64,000 nt of DNA from Breoghania sp037026715 (GTDB lineage: Bacteria > Pseudomonadota > Alphaproteobacteria > Rhizobiales > Stappiaceae): the NCBI RefSeq assembly GCF_037026715.1, contig NZ_JBANCG010000005.1:1-64000 (forward strand), in the 5' to 3' direction. Both the position numbers and the translations under genes were made by a program. Below are positions 44,600 through 53,151 of the stretch, one piece after another; positions within the stretch are counted from its first letter, which is position 1; every line of letters begins with the position of its first letter. The notes under the pieces are model-generated. The model made no database searches. It had not been told where the DNA came from and saw nothing but the letters and a program-made list of their open reading frames with translations.

Positions 44600-45428
44600 G
44601 TTCCCGTGCCTTGGCCGCCTGCCACTCGCCCTCCATCTCCTCCAGGCTCATCTCGTCGAGCGTGCGCCCGGCAGCGCGCGCGGCCTCCTCGATGGCGGCA
44701 AAGCGGCGCCGGAACTTCCTGTTCGTGCCAGCAAGTGCCTTCTCAGGTTCAAGCGTCAAGTGCCGCGCGAGATTGGCGACGGCGAAGAGCACATCGCCGA
44801 GTTCGTCTTCCATCTCCGGCGTGGCATCGCCTCTGCCGGCGGCGATCTCGACTTCGAGCTCGTCCAGTTCCTCGCGGATCTTTGCGATGACCGGGCCCGG
44901 TTCGCCCCAGTCAAACCCCACCTTCGCCGCCTGTTTCTGGAGCTTTTCGGCTTCCATCAGGGCGGGCAGGGCACTTGTCACGCCGTCGAGCAGGCCGGGG
45001 GTCTTGTCGGGATCGAGGCCGGCGGCGATCCGGCGCTCGCTGCGTTCGCGTTTTTCCTCCGCCTTGATCTGCTCCCACAAGCCCTTGACCATCCCTGCAT
45101 TGCGCGCCTCCGCATCGCCAAAAACGTGGGGATGCCGGCGGATCATCTTTCTCGTCACGGTTTCCACCACGTCGGGAAAGGCAAAGCTGCCTTCCTCGGA
45201 GGCCATCTGCGCGTGATAGACCACCTGCAGCAGCAGATCGCCCAGCTCCTCGCAAAGATCGACAGGATCGCCGCGGTGGATGGCATCGGCCACCTCGTAG
45301 GCTTCCTCGATCGTGTAGGGGGCGATGGTCTCGAACGTCTGTTCGACATCCCACGGGCAGCCGGTTTCCGGCTGGCGCAGCGCCGCCATGATCTCTATGA
45401 GGCGGGAAATGTCGCGGGAAGGCTGCAT
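44586..45428 (-). CDS. mazG: Nucleoside triphosphate pyrophosphohydrolase MazG
   Basis: Hydrolyses (d)NTPs to monophosphates and so cleans the pool and lowers ppGpp-related stress signalling in E. coli. The 280-residue protein has two MazG domains: the first (about 10-115) with EEAYEVADAI and EELGDLLLQVVYHA, the second (about 165-265) with EELDELEVEI and EDELGDVLFAVANLARHL, each supplying ExxE and ExxD metal ligands. ATG 45428 is the family start; the frame is open far upstream only as a shadow of the transporter gene. It is convergent with hflX. Confidence 0.95.
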   Translation of the reverse strand: MQPSRDISRLIEIMAALRQPETGCPWDVEQTFETIAPYTIEEAYEVADAIHRGDPVDLCEELGDLLLQVVYHAQMASEEGSFAFPDVVETVTRKMIRRHPHVFGDAEARNAGMVKGLWEQIKAEEKRERSERRIAAGLDPDKTPGLLDGVTSALPALMEAEKLQKQAAKVGFDWGEPGPVIAKIREELDELEVEIAAGRGDATPEMEDELGDVLFAVANLARHLTLEPEKALAGTNRKFRRRFAAIEEAARAAGRTLDEMSLEEMEGEWQAAKARERAAE

Positions 45429-45541
45429 GGGAAATGTCCGGTTGCGGGGAGGGGAAGCGAGTCCCCCCAACCTTAGCAAACCGGGAGACAGGCGACGAGG
45501 CCGGCGCCTCTCCGGTTCAAGGTCTCGTTTCAGTTTTCCGG

Positions 45542-46528
45542 TCAGTTTTCCGGCACGCAAATCTCGCGACGCGAGATCGCTCCCAGGGTCTTTGCGACAA
45601 GAAGCAGAATCACGCAGACGAGCACGCCGTAGAGACCGAAACCGATCATGCGATGGGGCCCGGAATGGGTCAGGTCCGCGTAGACGAACGTGGCGATCGT
45701 GAAGGCGGCGATGGGAAACGAATAGGCCCACCAGGAAAGGGCGTAGGGCAGGCGACGAAGCTTGCCGATCTGAGCCGCGATGATCAAAAAGAACAGGGCG
45801 GATGCGTAGTAGAGGATGCGGGCGAACGGATCGAGCCCCCCGGCAAACTGGATGTAGGCGATGAGCCCAACGGCCGGGGGCGCAATCAGGATCACCAGTG
45901 TCGGCATCAGTTTTGCCGGCAATGGATTGTGGAAGATCAGACGATTGAAAACGAGCGTCAGCAGCACCAGCCAGAACAGCAAGCCGACCGAGAAGAAGAA
46001 CCACGACACCTCGACGAACCCGAAGCCGACACCTGCAACAGGCACGAGGATGTTGCCGACCGCAGGAATGAACCAGGCGGGGTTTATGTGTACCGCTTCG
46101 AAGGGCCGATGGCCGATCCAGGCGGAGACGACCGCGAGCGTTCCGCAAAGATGGAGGAAAGTCCCGACCGCCCAGATGGTAACGGCCATGGGGCCCGGAG
46201 CGGCCTTGGCCATGGCCGTTGCGATCAGGATCAAGCTGATCGATATGGCGGGAAAGAAGCAGATCCGGACCGGATGGTTCCATTCCTCAGCAACGGCATC
46301 CGGATAGCGTGCCGCCTTGGTGGCGTACAGTGCGGCGATGACGATGAATGTCAGAATGGTGATGCTGAGCACCGTCAGGGGGATAAGCGGATTTCCGCCG
46401 AGAGCGTGTTGCAGGCGCTGTGTGGCAAGCGTCAGCCCCGCAAGCCCCATGACGATCGCGAAGAAGCTGACGGGGAAATTCTTCAGCCGTGGTTGGACGG
46501 CTGTCTGGGCATCGGGTATCGAGGCCAT
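45542..46528 (-). CDS. SLAC1/TehA-family (TDT) anion transporter
   Basis: A 328-residue integral membrane protein with about ten helices and the mark of the tellurite-resistance/dicarboxylate (TDT, SLAC1-like) family: an N-terminal FPVSFFAIVMGLAGL, HINPAWFIPAVGNIL in the fourth to fifth helix pair, and ending ISRREICVPEN. Homologues are TehA, SLAC1 and malate or sulfite exporters; the anion carried here cannot be told. ATG 46528 has only a weak ribosome-binding site. It lies 113 bases before mazG on the same strand and is divergent from the NTF2-like gene. Confidence 0.85.
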   Translation of the reverse strand: MASIPDAQTAVQPRLKNFPVSFFAIVMGLAGLTLATQRLQHALGGNPLIPLTVLSITILTFIVIAALYATKAARYPDAVAEEWNHPVRICFFPAISISLILIATAMAKAAPGPMAVTIWAVGTFLHLCGTLAVVSAWIGHRPFEAVHINPAWFIPAVGNILVPVAGVGFGFVEVSWFFFSVGLLFWLVLLTLVFNRLIFHNPLPAKLMPTLVILIAPPAVGLIAYIQFAGGLDPFARILYYASALFFLIIAAQIGKLRRLPYALSWWAYSFPIAAFTIATFVYADLTHSGPHRMIGFGLYGVLVCVILLLVAKTLGAISRREICVPEN

Positions 46529-46792
46529 CGGCGCTGGGAATCCTCATATCGACGATTTTGAATATGAAAACCGTCGATAGCGTGCCGCGTGATCCCACAC
46601 ATTGAAGTTCGTCAGTCGCGATGCAAAAAAGCGCCGGCGGCCGGAACCGGTTTCGCGGACGCTTTCGTCTCGTGAGAGAACGTGACCAGCGCGGCTGCGG
46701 CCAAAGCGCGTCCTTGCAGGCGGAGGGCACCCAAACGCATTGGCGGGCGAGGCGCACTTGTCTGTAGGTCGGTCAACACATAAGTTGGGGGC

Positions 46793-47221
46793 ATGAAAGA
46801 GATCGACTTGAGTGCGCGACGGCGCGAGATTATCCGTCAATACTTCCGCTACGTCGATACGGGAGACAGTCGTATCCTCGACCTGTACACGGACGATGTG
46901 GAGTTGTTGTTCCCCAAGTTTGGTCGAACACGCGGGAAGGACGCGATGCGCACCTTCGGTGCGCGTATGTCGGCAATACTAGGTAGACTGGAGCATGATA
47001 TCGAGGGATTGGCCTTTGTAGAGGCCGGTAATACGATTGTCGTCGAGGGCCGGGAGTGGGGCGAAATGGCAGATGGCACGCCGTTTCCTGACGGCGAAAT
47101 TTCACAGGGCCTATTTTGCAACGTCTTCGAGTTCGAAGGCGAGCTTATTAAGGCGGTTCGGATTTACGTGGACCCTGATTTCAACAGCGCGGATCAATCA
47201 AGGATCAGTGCTTTGCGCTGA
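46793..47221 (+). CDS. NTF2-like (SnoaL/ketosteroid isomerase-type) protein
   Basis: A 142-residue single-domain protein with the cone-shaped NTF2 fold: N-terminal helix REIIRQYFRYVDTGD, then YTDDVELLFPKFGRTRGKDAM and the sheet GNTIVVEGREWG, FCNVFEFEGELIKAVRIYVD. Members include ketosteroid isomerases, SnoaL-type cyclases and many of unknown role; the catalytic residues do not allow a choice. Codons with A or T in third position are much more frequent than in neighbouring genes, and the flanks are A+T-rich, which suggests recent transfer. GGGG stands just before the ATG. A hairpin overlaps the stop codon. Confidence 0.75.
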   Translation: MKEIDLSARRREIIRQYFRYVDTGDSRILDLYTDDVELLFPKFGRTRGKDAMRTFGARMSAILGRLEHDIEGLAFVEAGNTIVVEGREWGEMADGTPFPDGEISQGLFCNVFEFEGELIKAVRIYVDPDFNSADQSRISALR

Positions 47222-47228
47222 TCCTTGA
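47198..47228 (+). terminator. Hairpin overlapping the stop of the NTF2-like gene
   Basis: Perfect 11-bp arms TCAAGGATCAG / CTGATCCTTGA with a 9-base loop; the stop codon lies in the right arm. CTTTTT occurs only about 20 bases later, so termination is uncertain. Confidence 0.45.
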
Positions 47229-47538
47229 GTATCGTTCCCATTCCTCTTTTTAGATAAGGTCGCTGCGATGGCTAATCGCCAGCCTATCGCCAACCTGGTC
47301 AGCAAGCGGACCGAAAGCTCTGCCACCCATAGCAGACTTCAAAACACAAATGGGCAAAAGTCCGGCTCAAAACATCGCTCCCGAAAAGCCGGGGAAGCCT
47401 AGCGCCTTTGTTGCAGTTTGGGAGGATAGAATGTGTCTGCTCTCGTAGCTTATTCGCATAAGATATATTATGGAATTTTATTGGATCACATGATCGGCGG
47501 AAAACTGCGGCCTATCGGCCATTGCCGCTCAACGATCA
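47222..47538. other. A+T-rich islet remainder
   Basis: 317 bases between the NTF2-like gene and the recX stop, more A+T-rich than the rest of the window, especially 47441-47500. It holds a possible 44-codon gene (47268-47402) and an orphan ribosome-binding site at 47421-47425. No insertion-sequence end or tRNA remnant is visible. Confidence 0.5.
47268..47402 (+). CDS. Possible 44-residue basic peptide
   Basis: An ATG with AAGG eight bases upstream opens a 44-codon frame. The peptide is rich in Ser, Lys, Arg and Asn with almost no hydrophobic residues (for example SATHSRLQNTNG), so it is probably disordered, and I recognise no family. It may be chance. It is listed because spacing of the ribosome-binding site is good and the islet is otherwise empty. 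Confidence 0.25.
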   Translation: MANRQPIANLVSKRTESSATHSRLQNTNGQKSGSKHRSRKAGEA

Positions 47539-48099
47539 TCAGCATTCTTCAGGATCGCGGCTACCGCCGATGACCTCTCGTGCGGTGTCGAAACCGAAGC
47601 CGGCGCGACAGAGCGCGGCCATGTCGCGTTCGCGATAGTCGTCACGGCTGCCGCGCGTGCGCCAGGGACCAAGCCGGCGGCGTCTGGCGAAGCGTCGGGC
47701 CGCTTCCGTTTCGTCCGTGTCGTCAGCTGCGAGCACGCGATCTATCAACGGTTTGCCGATGCCCTTGGCGGCGAGTTTTGCCTCGATCTGGCGTCTGGAG
47801 GTTCCGCGTCGGCGCAGCGAGGATGCTTTGGTCTCCGCATAGGCGGTGTCGTCCACCAGCCCGATGGCGATACACCGCTCCACGGTCGCGGCGACGATAT
47901 CGGAAAATTCGACCGGCTCCCGGTCGTGCGCTCGCGCGGCCCTGGCGACCTTTCGCTCCATGACGCGACGAAGATTTTCCGAAGACGACGAATACCGTTC
48001 CAGATAGGCGACGGCCGACCGCATAAGCCGGTCTTTGTCCGGCAGCTTGTAGACCTTGCGGCGCGTCTTTTCGCGCTTGTTGCCCGTTTCCTCTTCCAT
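47539..48099 (-). CDS. recX: Regulatory protein RecX
   Basis: Binds RecA filaments and limits their growth during recombination and SOS. The 186-residue protein has three three-helix repeats as usual: SAVAYLERYSSSSENLRRVMERKV, then CIAIGLVDDTAYAETKASSLRRRGTSRRQIEAKLAAKGI, then YRERDMAALCRAGFGFDTAREVI. Start 48099 gives the usual basic N-terminus. It is not beside recA; it lies 58 bases after emrB on the same strand and may share that transcript. Confidence 0.88.
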   Translation of the reverse strand: MEEETGNKREKTRRKVYKLPDKDRLMRSAVAYLERYSSSSENLRRVMERKVARAARAHDREPVEFSDIVAATVERCIAIGLVDDTAYAETKASSLRRRGTSRRQIEAKLAAKGIGKPLIDRVLAADDTDETEAARRFARRRRLGPWRTRGSRDDYRERDMAALCRAGFGFDTAREVIGGSRDPEEC

Positions 48100-48157
48100 T
48101 GCGCGGTTGTCCCAGATTCCGGGACCCGATGCAAAGGCCGCAGCGTCCCGGACACTT

Positions 48158-49741
48158 TCAGTGGCCGCCGCCACCTCCGCCCATCGCCTGGGGCTTCTTG
48201 ACGAATACAAGCGCCACCAGCAATGCCGCGAAAAGTCCCGTCAGCACCAGGAACAGGTCCGCGAACGACATCACGAAGGCCTCGCGTGTCACCATGTTCG
48301 AGATGGTCGCGAGTGCCGCGCTGTCGGCCGCGGTTCCCAGCGACGAATAGGCATGCGCAATGCCCGCGATGGTTTCCGTCACCACGTGACGCGAACCGTT
48401 GATGCTTTCGGAAAGCCGCTCGTAATGGAAATCCTGGCGATTGGTCAGCATCGTGTTGATGACGGCAAGCCCCACCGCGCCGCCGAGATTTCGCGTCAGG
48501 TTGAAAAGACCCGAGGCGTTCTTGATCATGTGCGGTGGCAGAAGCCCGAGCGCGATGTTGTTGATGGGGACCATGCAGATCATCAGCGACACGCCACGAA
48601 GGATCTGCGGAACGAACAACTCCCAGAAATCCCAGTCCTTGGTGATGCCCGTTACCATCCAGGTGCCAAGCGCGAAGCCGGCGAAGCCGAGCCCCATCAT
48701 TGCGCGCGGATCAAGCACGGACATGAGCCGCCCGGCGAGAGGCGCCGCCAGGAACATCGCCGCACCGGAGACGAACATCGTCTCGCCGATCTGCAGGGCG
48801 TTGTAATCTCGGATCCCGGCCAGATAAACGGGATAGAGATAGGTCAGGCCGTAAAGCCCGATGCCCATGGTGAAGCTGAAGATGCTGCCCATGGTGAAAT
48901 TCGTGTCGGAGAAGGCGCGCAGGTCCACGATCGGTTCATCCGCCGTGAAGGCCCGCCAGAAGAAAACGAAGGCGCCGATCGACGAGGAGATGGTCAGGAA
49001 CAGGATGGTCTCGCTCTGGAACCAGTCGTCGGAAGCCCCCTCCTCCAGCACGTATTCCAGCGATCCCAGAAAGACCGCGAGCCCGGCGAGCCCCGTCCAG
49101 TCGAGCTTTTCGAACAGCGAGAAATCCGGCTCGTCGAAATCGATGAGTATGATTGCTGCAATCGTAACGAAGACCCCGGGCACGACGTTGATAAGAAACA
49201 GCCAGTGCCAGGAGAAATACTCTGTCAGATACCCGCCGAGCGTCGGCCCAATCGTCGGAGCAAGGGTCGCAACCAGCCCGATCAGCGGCGAGACGATATT
49301 GAACTTCGCCCGCGGGAAAATGAGATAGGCGGACGCGAAAACGGTCGGGATCATGCCCCCGCCTATGAAGCCCTGCAGCGCGCGGTAGACGATCATCTCG
49401 TTGATCGAGGTCGCGGTGGAGCAGAGCAGGCTCATCGCGGTAAAGCCGCCTGCGGAGATGGCGAACATCCAGCGGGTGGAAAGCATGCGCGAGAGATAGC
49501 CCGACAGCGGGATCATGATGACCTCGGCAATCAGGTAGCTCGTCTGTACCCACGGGATCTCGTCGGATGACGCGCTGAGGCCCGACTGGATTTCGCTCAG
49601 CGACGCGGAGACGATCTGGATGTCCAGGATCGCCATGAACATGCCGAACACCATGCACATGAAGGTGAACAGCTTGCGTCCGTCGATGTGGGTGTCTTCC
49701 ACTGGCGCGGCTCCTGCCGCGGTCGGGTTCTGGCTGCTCAT
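48158..49741 (-). CDS. emrB: DHA2-family MFS multidrug exporter (EmrB-like)
   Basis: Proton-driven inner-membrane exporter with 14 predicted helices over 527 residues. The N-terminal MFS signatures are present: LDIQIVSASLSEIQ in helix 1, SGYLSRMLSTRWMF (motif A) and RALQGFIGGGMIPT (motif C region), then GPTLGGYLTEYFSWHWLF. With EmrA and an outer-membrane channel such as TolC it would move hydrophobic compounds from cell to medium. It follows emrA after 143 bases on the minus strand. The tail is a run of six glycines and a histidine. Confidence 0.92.
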   Translation of the reverse strand: MSSQNPTAAGAAPVEDTHIDGRKLFTFMCMVFGMFMAILDIQIVSASLSEIQSGLSASSDEIPWVQTSYLIAEVIMIPLSGYLSRMLSTRWMFAISAGGFTAMSLLCSTATSINEMIVYRALQGFIGGGMIPTVFASAYLIFPRAKFNIVSPLIGLVATLAPTIGPTLGGYLTEYFSWHWLFLINVVPGVFVTIAAIILIDFDEPDFSLFEKLDWTGLAGLAVFLGSLEYVLEEGASDDWFQSETILFLTISSSIGAFVFFWRAFTADEPIVDLRAFSDTNFTMGSIFSFTMGIGLYGLTYLYPVYLAGIRDYNALQIGETMFVSGAAMFLAAPLAGRLMSVLDPRAMMGLGFAGFALGTWMVTGITKDWDFWELFVPQILRGVSLMICMVPINNIALGLLPPHMIKNASGLFNLTRNLGGAVGLAVINTMLTNRQDFHYERLSESINGSRHVVTETIAGIAHAYSSLGTAADSAALATISNMVTREAFVMSFADLFLVLTGLFAALLVALVFVKKPQAMGGGGGGH

Positions 49742-49884
49742 GGCATCCGCTTCATGAAGTCTCGACTGACGCTTTCCTCGTGAGGTGCATTCAACCCCTC
49801 ACGAGACGGCTCGCTGCGTTATCCGGCTTGTTTGCGCAAATGCTTGTCGATCGGACTGCACCTATCCGACCGCGACGGCCCGCC

Positions 49885-51231
49885 TCAGCGGATCTGTGCT
49901 GCCTGAGCCGTACCGGGGGCGCCTCCCGTGCGGGTATCGATGCTGGCCTCGACGGACATGCCGGCGCGCAGATGCCCGCGTTCGGCCTCCGAGCGTGATA
50001 CCGCAATCCGCACGGGCACCCGCTGAACGACCTTCGTGAAGTTGCCGGTGGCATTTTCCGGCGGCAGCAGCGAAAACACCGCACCCGTGGCCGGAGAGAT
50101 GCTCTCCACCGTGCCGTGGATCGGTTCGCCCGGATATGCGTCCACCTCGATGTCGACCTTGGCGCCGGGTTCGATGCCTTCAAGCTGCGTTTCCTTGAAG
50201 TTCGCGTCGACATAGACCTTCGAGAGCGGCACCATCGATGCGATGCGGCTGCCGGCCTGAAGGTAGTTCCCGACCTCGGCGGCGCGATTGCCCACGACAC
50301 CGTCAACAGGCGCGCGGATGACAGTGAACTTCAAATCGCGCTGTGCCTTCGCAAGCGTTGTTTCCGCCGTCCGCACGGCCTGAATCGCTTCTGCCCGCTG
50401 CGCCTCCAGAACACCGATATTGGCTTCCGCGAGTGTAACCGCCGCCTTGGCGGAGGCGACATTGGCGCGGCTTTCCTTCAGTTCCGCGTCCGCAGAATCC
50501 AGCGTCGACTGGCTGGTGGTCTTGGTCTCAACCAGCCGCTTCTGACGTTCATAGTCGGTCTTGGCCATGACGAAACGGGCATCTGCCGCATCGACGGATG
50601 CCTTTGCCTGCTCGACGCTGGCGTGCCCCGCCTCTATCTGCCTGTCGATGCGCACAACGGCGGCCTTTGCCGATGCAACGCCATCCTGCGCCGACTGCAC
50701 CGCAAGCCTGTAGTCTCCATCATCGAGCCGGACCAGCACGTCCCCTGCCCTGACCGCCTGGTTTTCCCTGACCTCAACGGCGGCGACATGGCCGGAAACC
50801 TTGGAAAGAACGGTCGTGATGTCCGCGCTGACATAGGCGTCATCGGTCGTTTCGAAGAAGCGCCCGTGCGTCCACCAGGAATATCCTTCATAGGCCCCGA
50901 AGGCGATGCCGCCGGCGAGAAGCACGAGCAACACCCGCCGCGCCTTGCCGCCCCGCTTGGGCTGCTGCGACCGTTCATTTTTCTTTGCGGGCGCTGCGGG
51001 TTCGTTCCCAGGTTTTGCCTCTGACGCGCTGCGGCCCGTTTTTGCCTCGCTGCGTCCGTCGTCATTTTCCTGCCTGTCGGTCACCGGCGCATTCTTCGCA
51101 GATGCGCTGTCGCTGCCCGGCCGGACGTCGGCAGTCGCTCCATGCGGAGTTGACGGGCGTGCCTCAGCATCTGTCTCGGTGGCGTTGGCGGCTTGGCCGG
51201 AAGGCGTGGAACGGTCTGTGCGATAAGCCAC
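49885..51231 (-). CDS. emrA: Membrane fusion protein of an EmrAB-type efflux system
   Basis: Periplasmic adaptor (HlyD/EmrA family) linking EmrB to an outer-membrane channel. The 448-residue protein has an unusually long, charged, cytoplasmic N-terminal tail (about 1-95, Asp/Lys/Ala-rich), one membrane helix (about 97-116, RVLLVLLAGGIAFGAYEGY), the lipoyl half (FETTDDAYVSADITTVL), a long coiled-coil hairpin (about 180-290) and the barrel with GNRAAEVGNYLQAGS and VYVDANFKETQLE. Initiation is at GTG 51231 with AAAAGG upstream. It is first of emrA-emrB, divergent from a TetR gene. Confidence 0.92.
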   Translation of the reverse strand: MAYRTDRSTPSGQAANATETDAEARPSTPHGATADVRPGSDSASAKNAPVTDRQENDDGRSEAKTGRSASEAKPGNEPAAPAKKNERSQQPKRGGKARRVLLVLLAGGIAFGAYEGYSWWTHGRFFETTDDAYVSADITTVLSKVSGHVAAVEVRENQAVRAGDVLVRLDDGDYRLAVQSAQDGVASAKAAVVRIDRQIEAGHASVEQAKASVDAADARFVMAKTDYERQKRLVETKTTSQSTLDSADAELKESRANVASAKAAVTLAEANIGVLEAQRAEAIQAVRTAETTLAKAQRDLKFTVIRAPVDGVVGNRAAEVGNYLQAGSRIASMVPLSKVYVDANFKETQLEGIEPGAKVDIEVDAYPGEPIHGTVESISPATGAVFSLLPPENATGNFTKVVQRVPVRIAVSRSEAERGHLRAGMSVEASIDTRTGGAPGTAQAAQIR

Positions 51232-51577
51232 TGCGGGAGCCTTTTTGCCTTGGTCGTCATTCGCGGTGCAAGGGTATTGACTGAACGGTTCGGTCAGTGT
51301 CTATATGTCCCATTATGCCGCACAAGGCAAGTGGTCGCATGGCGGGAAATGTGCACTGCAAAAAGAACGTTCATGCAGCGTTCGGGCCTGCGGCGGTGCC
51401 GGATTTTCGGGGTGACAGGTGCAACCGAGGATCGCTGACCTGTGCGATCCGTGTCCCAAGATCCATTTTCTCGTTTCAATTGAACATATTAGCTGGTGAC
51501 CGGCATGTGCTCGGCTGATAAATTTGATCTCATTGAGCCCCCGCCCATAGCTTCTGAGAGCTGATACGGATGGATGT
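51232..51577. other. Divergent control region of emrAB and the tetR-type gene
   Basis: 346 bases between the GTG of emrA and the ATG of the TetR regulator. A dyad at 51280-51298 lies about 50 bases from emrA. The half next to the regulator gene, about 51450-51560, is A+T-richer. No gene is seen. Confidence 0.5.
51280..51298. promoter_or_regulatory. Likely TetR operator before emrA
   Basis: ACTGA-N9-TCAGT, with the inner CG...CG also symmetric (TGA-x-CG-GTT-CG-x-TCA). Size and symmetry match operators of AcrR-like TetR repressors, and on the minus strand TATAGA adjoins it as a possible -10 element of emrA. Confidence 0.6.
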
Positions 51578-52273
51578 ATGACTGCTGTTCGACGGTCGAA
51601 GAAAAACGCGGATCGAGTTGCGGCGCCGGCGCCTGCGGCGGCGCTTTCCGCCGATGTTGCGCCCGTTGAGGACAACGCCAAACGGCGCCAGATCCTGGAG
51701 GGCGCCCGTCTGGTTTTCCGGGCGAAGGGCTTCGACGGTGCCAGCATGGAGATGATTGCCAGGCAGGCGAATGTCTCCAAGGGCACGCTCTATGTCTACT
51801 TCGACAGCAAGGAAGCGCTGTTCGAAGCGTTGATCCACGCAGACAGGCACCGGCAGGCCGAAGCGCTCATGGATGTCGAGGCCAACAGGGTCGAAGACAT
51901 CGTCGCGGATCTTCAGCGCCTCGGGCGCACCTATGTCAGGCTGATGACCTCGCCCGACAAGGTGGCAATGCTGCGAATGGTGATCGGTGCGGCGGAGCGG
52001 TTTCCGCAGTTCGGACAGCTGCTTTACGAGGCCGGCCCCGTCTGCGGCGCCGCGCGCCTCAGCCGTTACCTGGAAAGCCGGGTCGCGTCCGGAGACCTCA
52101 AGCCCTGCGATACGACGCTCGCTGCCTCGCACTTTTTCGAGCTCTGCGTGGCGCGCCTGATGAAGCGCCTGCTCTTCGGCGTCTCGACCACGCCGAGCGA
52201 AGAGGAAATCGCAAAGACGGTGGATCTCGGGGTGGACGTTTTTCTCGCTGCCTATGGCGCCGACAGGCGTTGA
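51578..52273 (+). CDS. TetR/AcrR-family regulator of the emrAB genes
   Basis: A 231-residue repressor with a low-complexity Ala/Pro-rich N-terminus (1-32), the TetR helix-turn-helix at about 37-82 (QILEGARLVFRAKGFDGASM, then QANVSKGTLYVYFDSKEALFEAL) and an all-helical ligand domain of the AefR type. It is divergent from emrAB and a dyad operator lies between, so it most likely represses the pump until an exported compound binds. Its stop is 35 bases from the convergent MBL gene. Function as local repressor is inferred from position. Confidence 0.88.
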   Translation: MTAVRRSKKNADRVAAPAPAAALSADVAPVEDNAKRRQILEGARLVFRAKGFDGASMEMIARQANVSKGTLYVYFDSKEALFEALIHADRHRQAEALMDVEANRVEDIVADLQRLGRTYVRLMTSPDKVAMLRMVIGAAERFPQFGQLLYEAGPVCGAARLSRYLESRVASGDLKPCDTTLAASHFFELCVARLMKRLLFGVSTTPSEEEIAKTVDLGVDVFLAAYGADRR

Positions 52274-52307
52274 CGAGGTTTCGTCGCCGGATATGCGAGG
52301 CGCCTCG

Positions 52308-53120
52308 CTAATCGGCAATTGCCTCTATGATCATACCATCGTAGGCGGGCTCCACATGCTCGGGCAGATTTGCGACGAGCGTGCAGTAATCCATGTCCAG
52401 ATGCATGTTGGTGATGATAGCCCGGCGGGGCTTCATCCGATCGAACCAGCCAAGGGCGTCGTCGAGCGAAAAATGGCTCGGATGCGTCTTCGGCCGCAGT
52501 GCATCGAGAATCCAGGTATCGAGGCGTTCCAGCAAGGCCGCGCTCTCGTCCGGTATGGCCTTAACGTCCGGCATGTAGGCGATATCGCCGATGCGGAAGC
52601 CGAGGGCATCGATCTCGCCGTGATTGACCTCGATCGGCAGGGCCGTGATCGGTCCGCCCTCACCTTCGATGGTCACGGCCTTGCCCGGCTGCAGGCGGTG
52701 CTCGGCCAGGATCGGCGGATAGCCCGAGCCCGGAAGCGTCGAGAAGCAGTAGCCGAATGCCGAGCGTGCCCGCTCCGACGTCATCGCATCCATATAGACA
52801 GGAACGCGGCGGCGGTTGTGGATGGCGATCTGGCGCAGATCGTCGATGCCGTGAATGTGGTCGGCATGGGCATGCGTGTAGAGCACCGCATCCAGATTGC
52901 CGACATCGGCGTCGATGAGCTGCTGGCGCATGTCGGGGCCGGTATCGATCAGAACCTGCGTGCGACCGCCGTTCTCCGCGATGCGTTCCACCATCAGCGA
53001 GCAGCGCCGGCGCCGGTTGCGCGGTTCGGCCGGATCGCATTCGCCCCACACGTTGCCGATGCGCGGCACGCCGCCGGACGAGCCGCAGCCAAGAATGGTG
53101 AACCGGTAGTGAGATGTCAT
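52308..53120 (-). CDS. MBL-fold metallohydrolase (PhnP-like)
   Basis: A 270-residue metallo-beta-lactamase-fold hydrolase. It begins FTILGCGSSGGVPR, carries the metal motif HAHADH (THAHADHIHGID), a further ligand in IEVNHGEIDALGF and the late ITNMHLDMDY. These features match the PhnP/YcbX-like phosphodiesterases that cut cyclic phosphates, a gene regularly found after tatD in rhizobia. Substrate unknown. GGAG lies before the ATG. It is last in the rlpA-to-MBL series. Confidence 0.87.
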   Translation of the reverse strand: MTSHYRFTILGCGSSGGVPRIGNVWGECDPAEPRNRRRRCSLMVERIAENGGRTQVLIDTGPDMRQQLIDADVGNLDAVLYTHAHADHIHGIDDLRQIAIHNRRRVPVYMDAMTSERARSAFGYCFSTLPGSGYPPILAEHRLQPGKAVTIEGEGGPITALPIEVNHGEIDALGFRIGDIAYMPDVKAIPDESAALLERLDTWILDALRPKTHPSHFSLDDALGWFDRMKPRRAIITNMHLDMDYCTLVANLPEHVEPAYDGMIIEAIAD

Positions 53121-53151
53121 CGATGCGCTCCCGCGCCGTTGCGCCGGTCCA

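Noticed and set aside
48056..49570. A 504-codon plus-strand frame opposite emrB
   Set aside because: Charged, repetitive antisense of hydrophobic membrane codons; not a gene.
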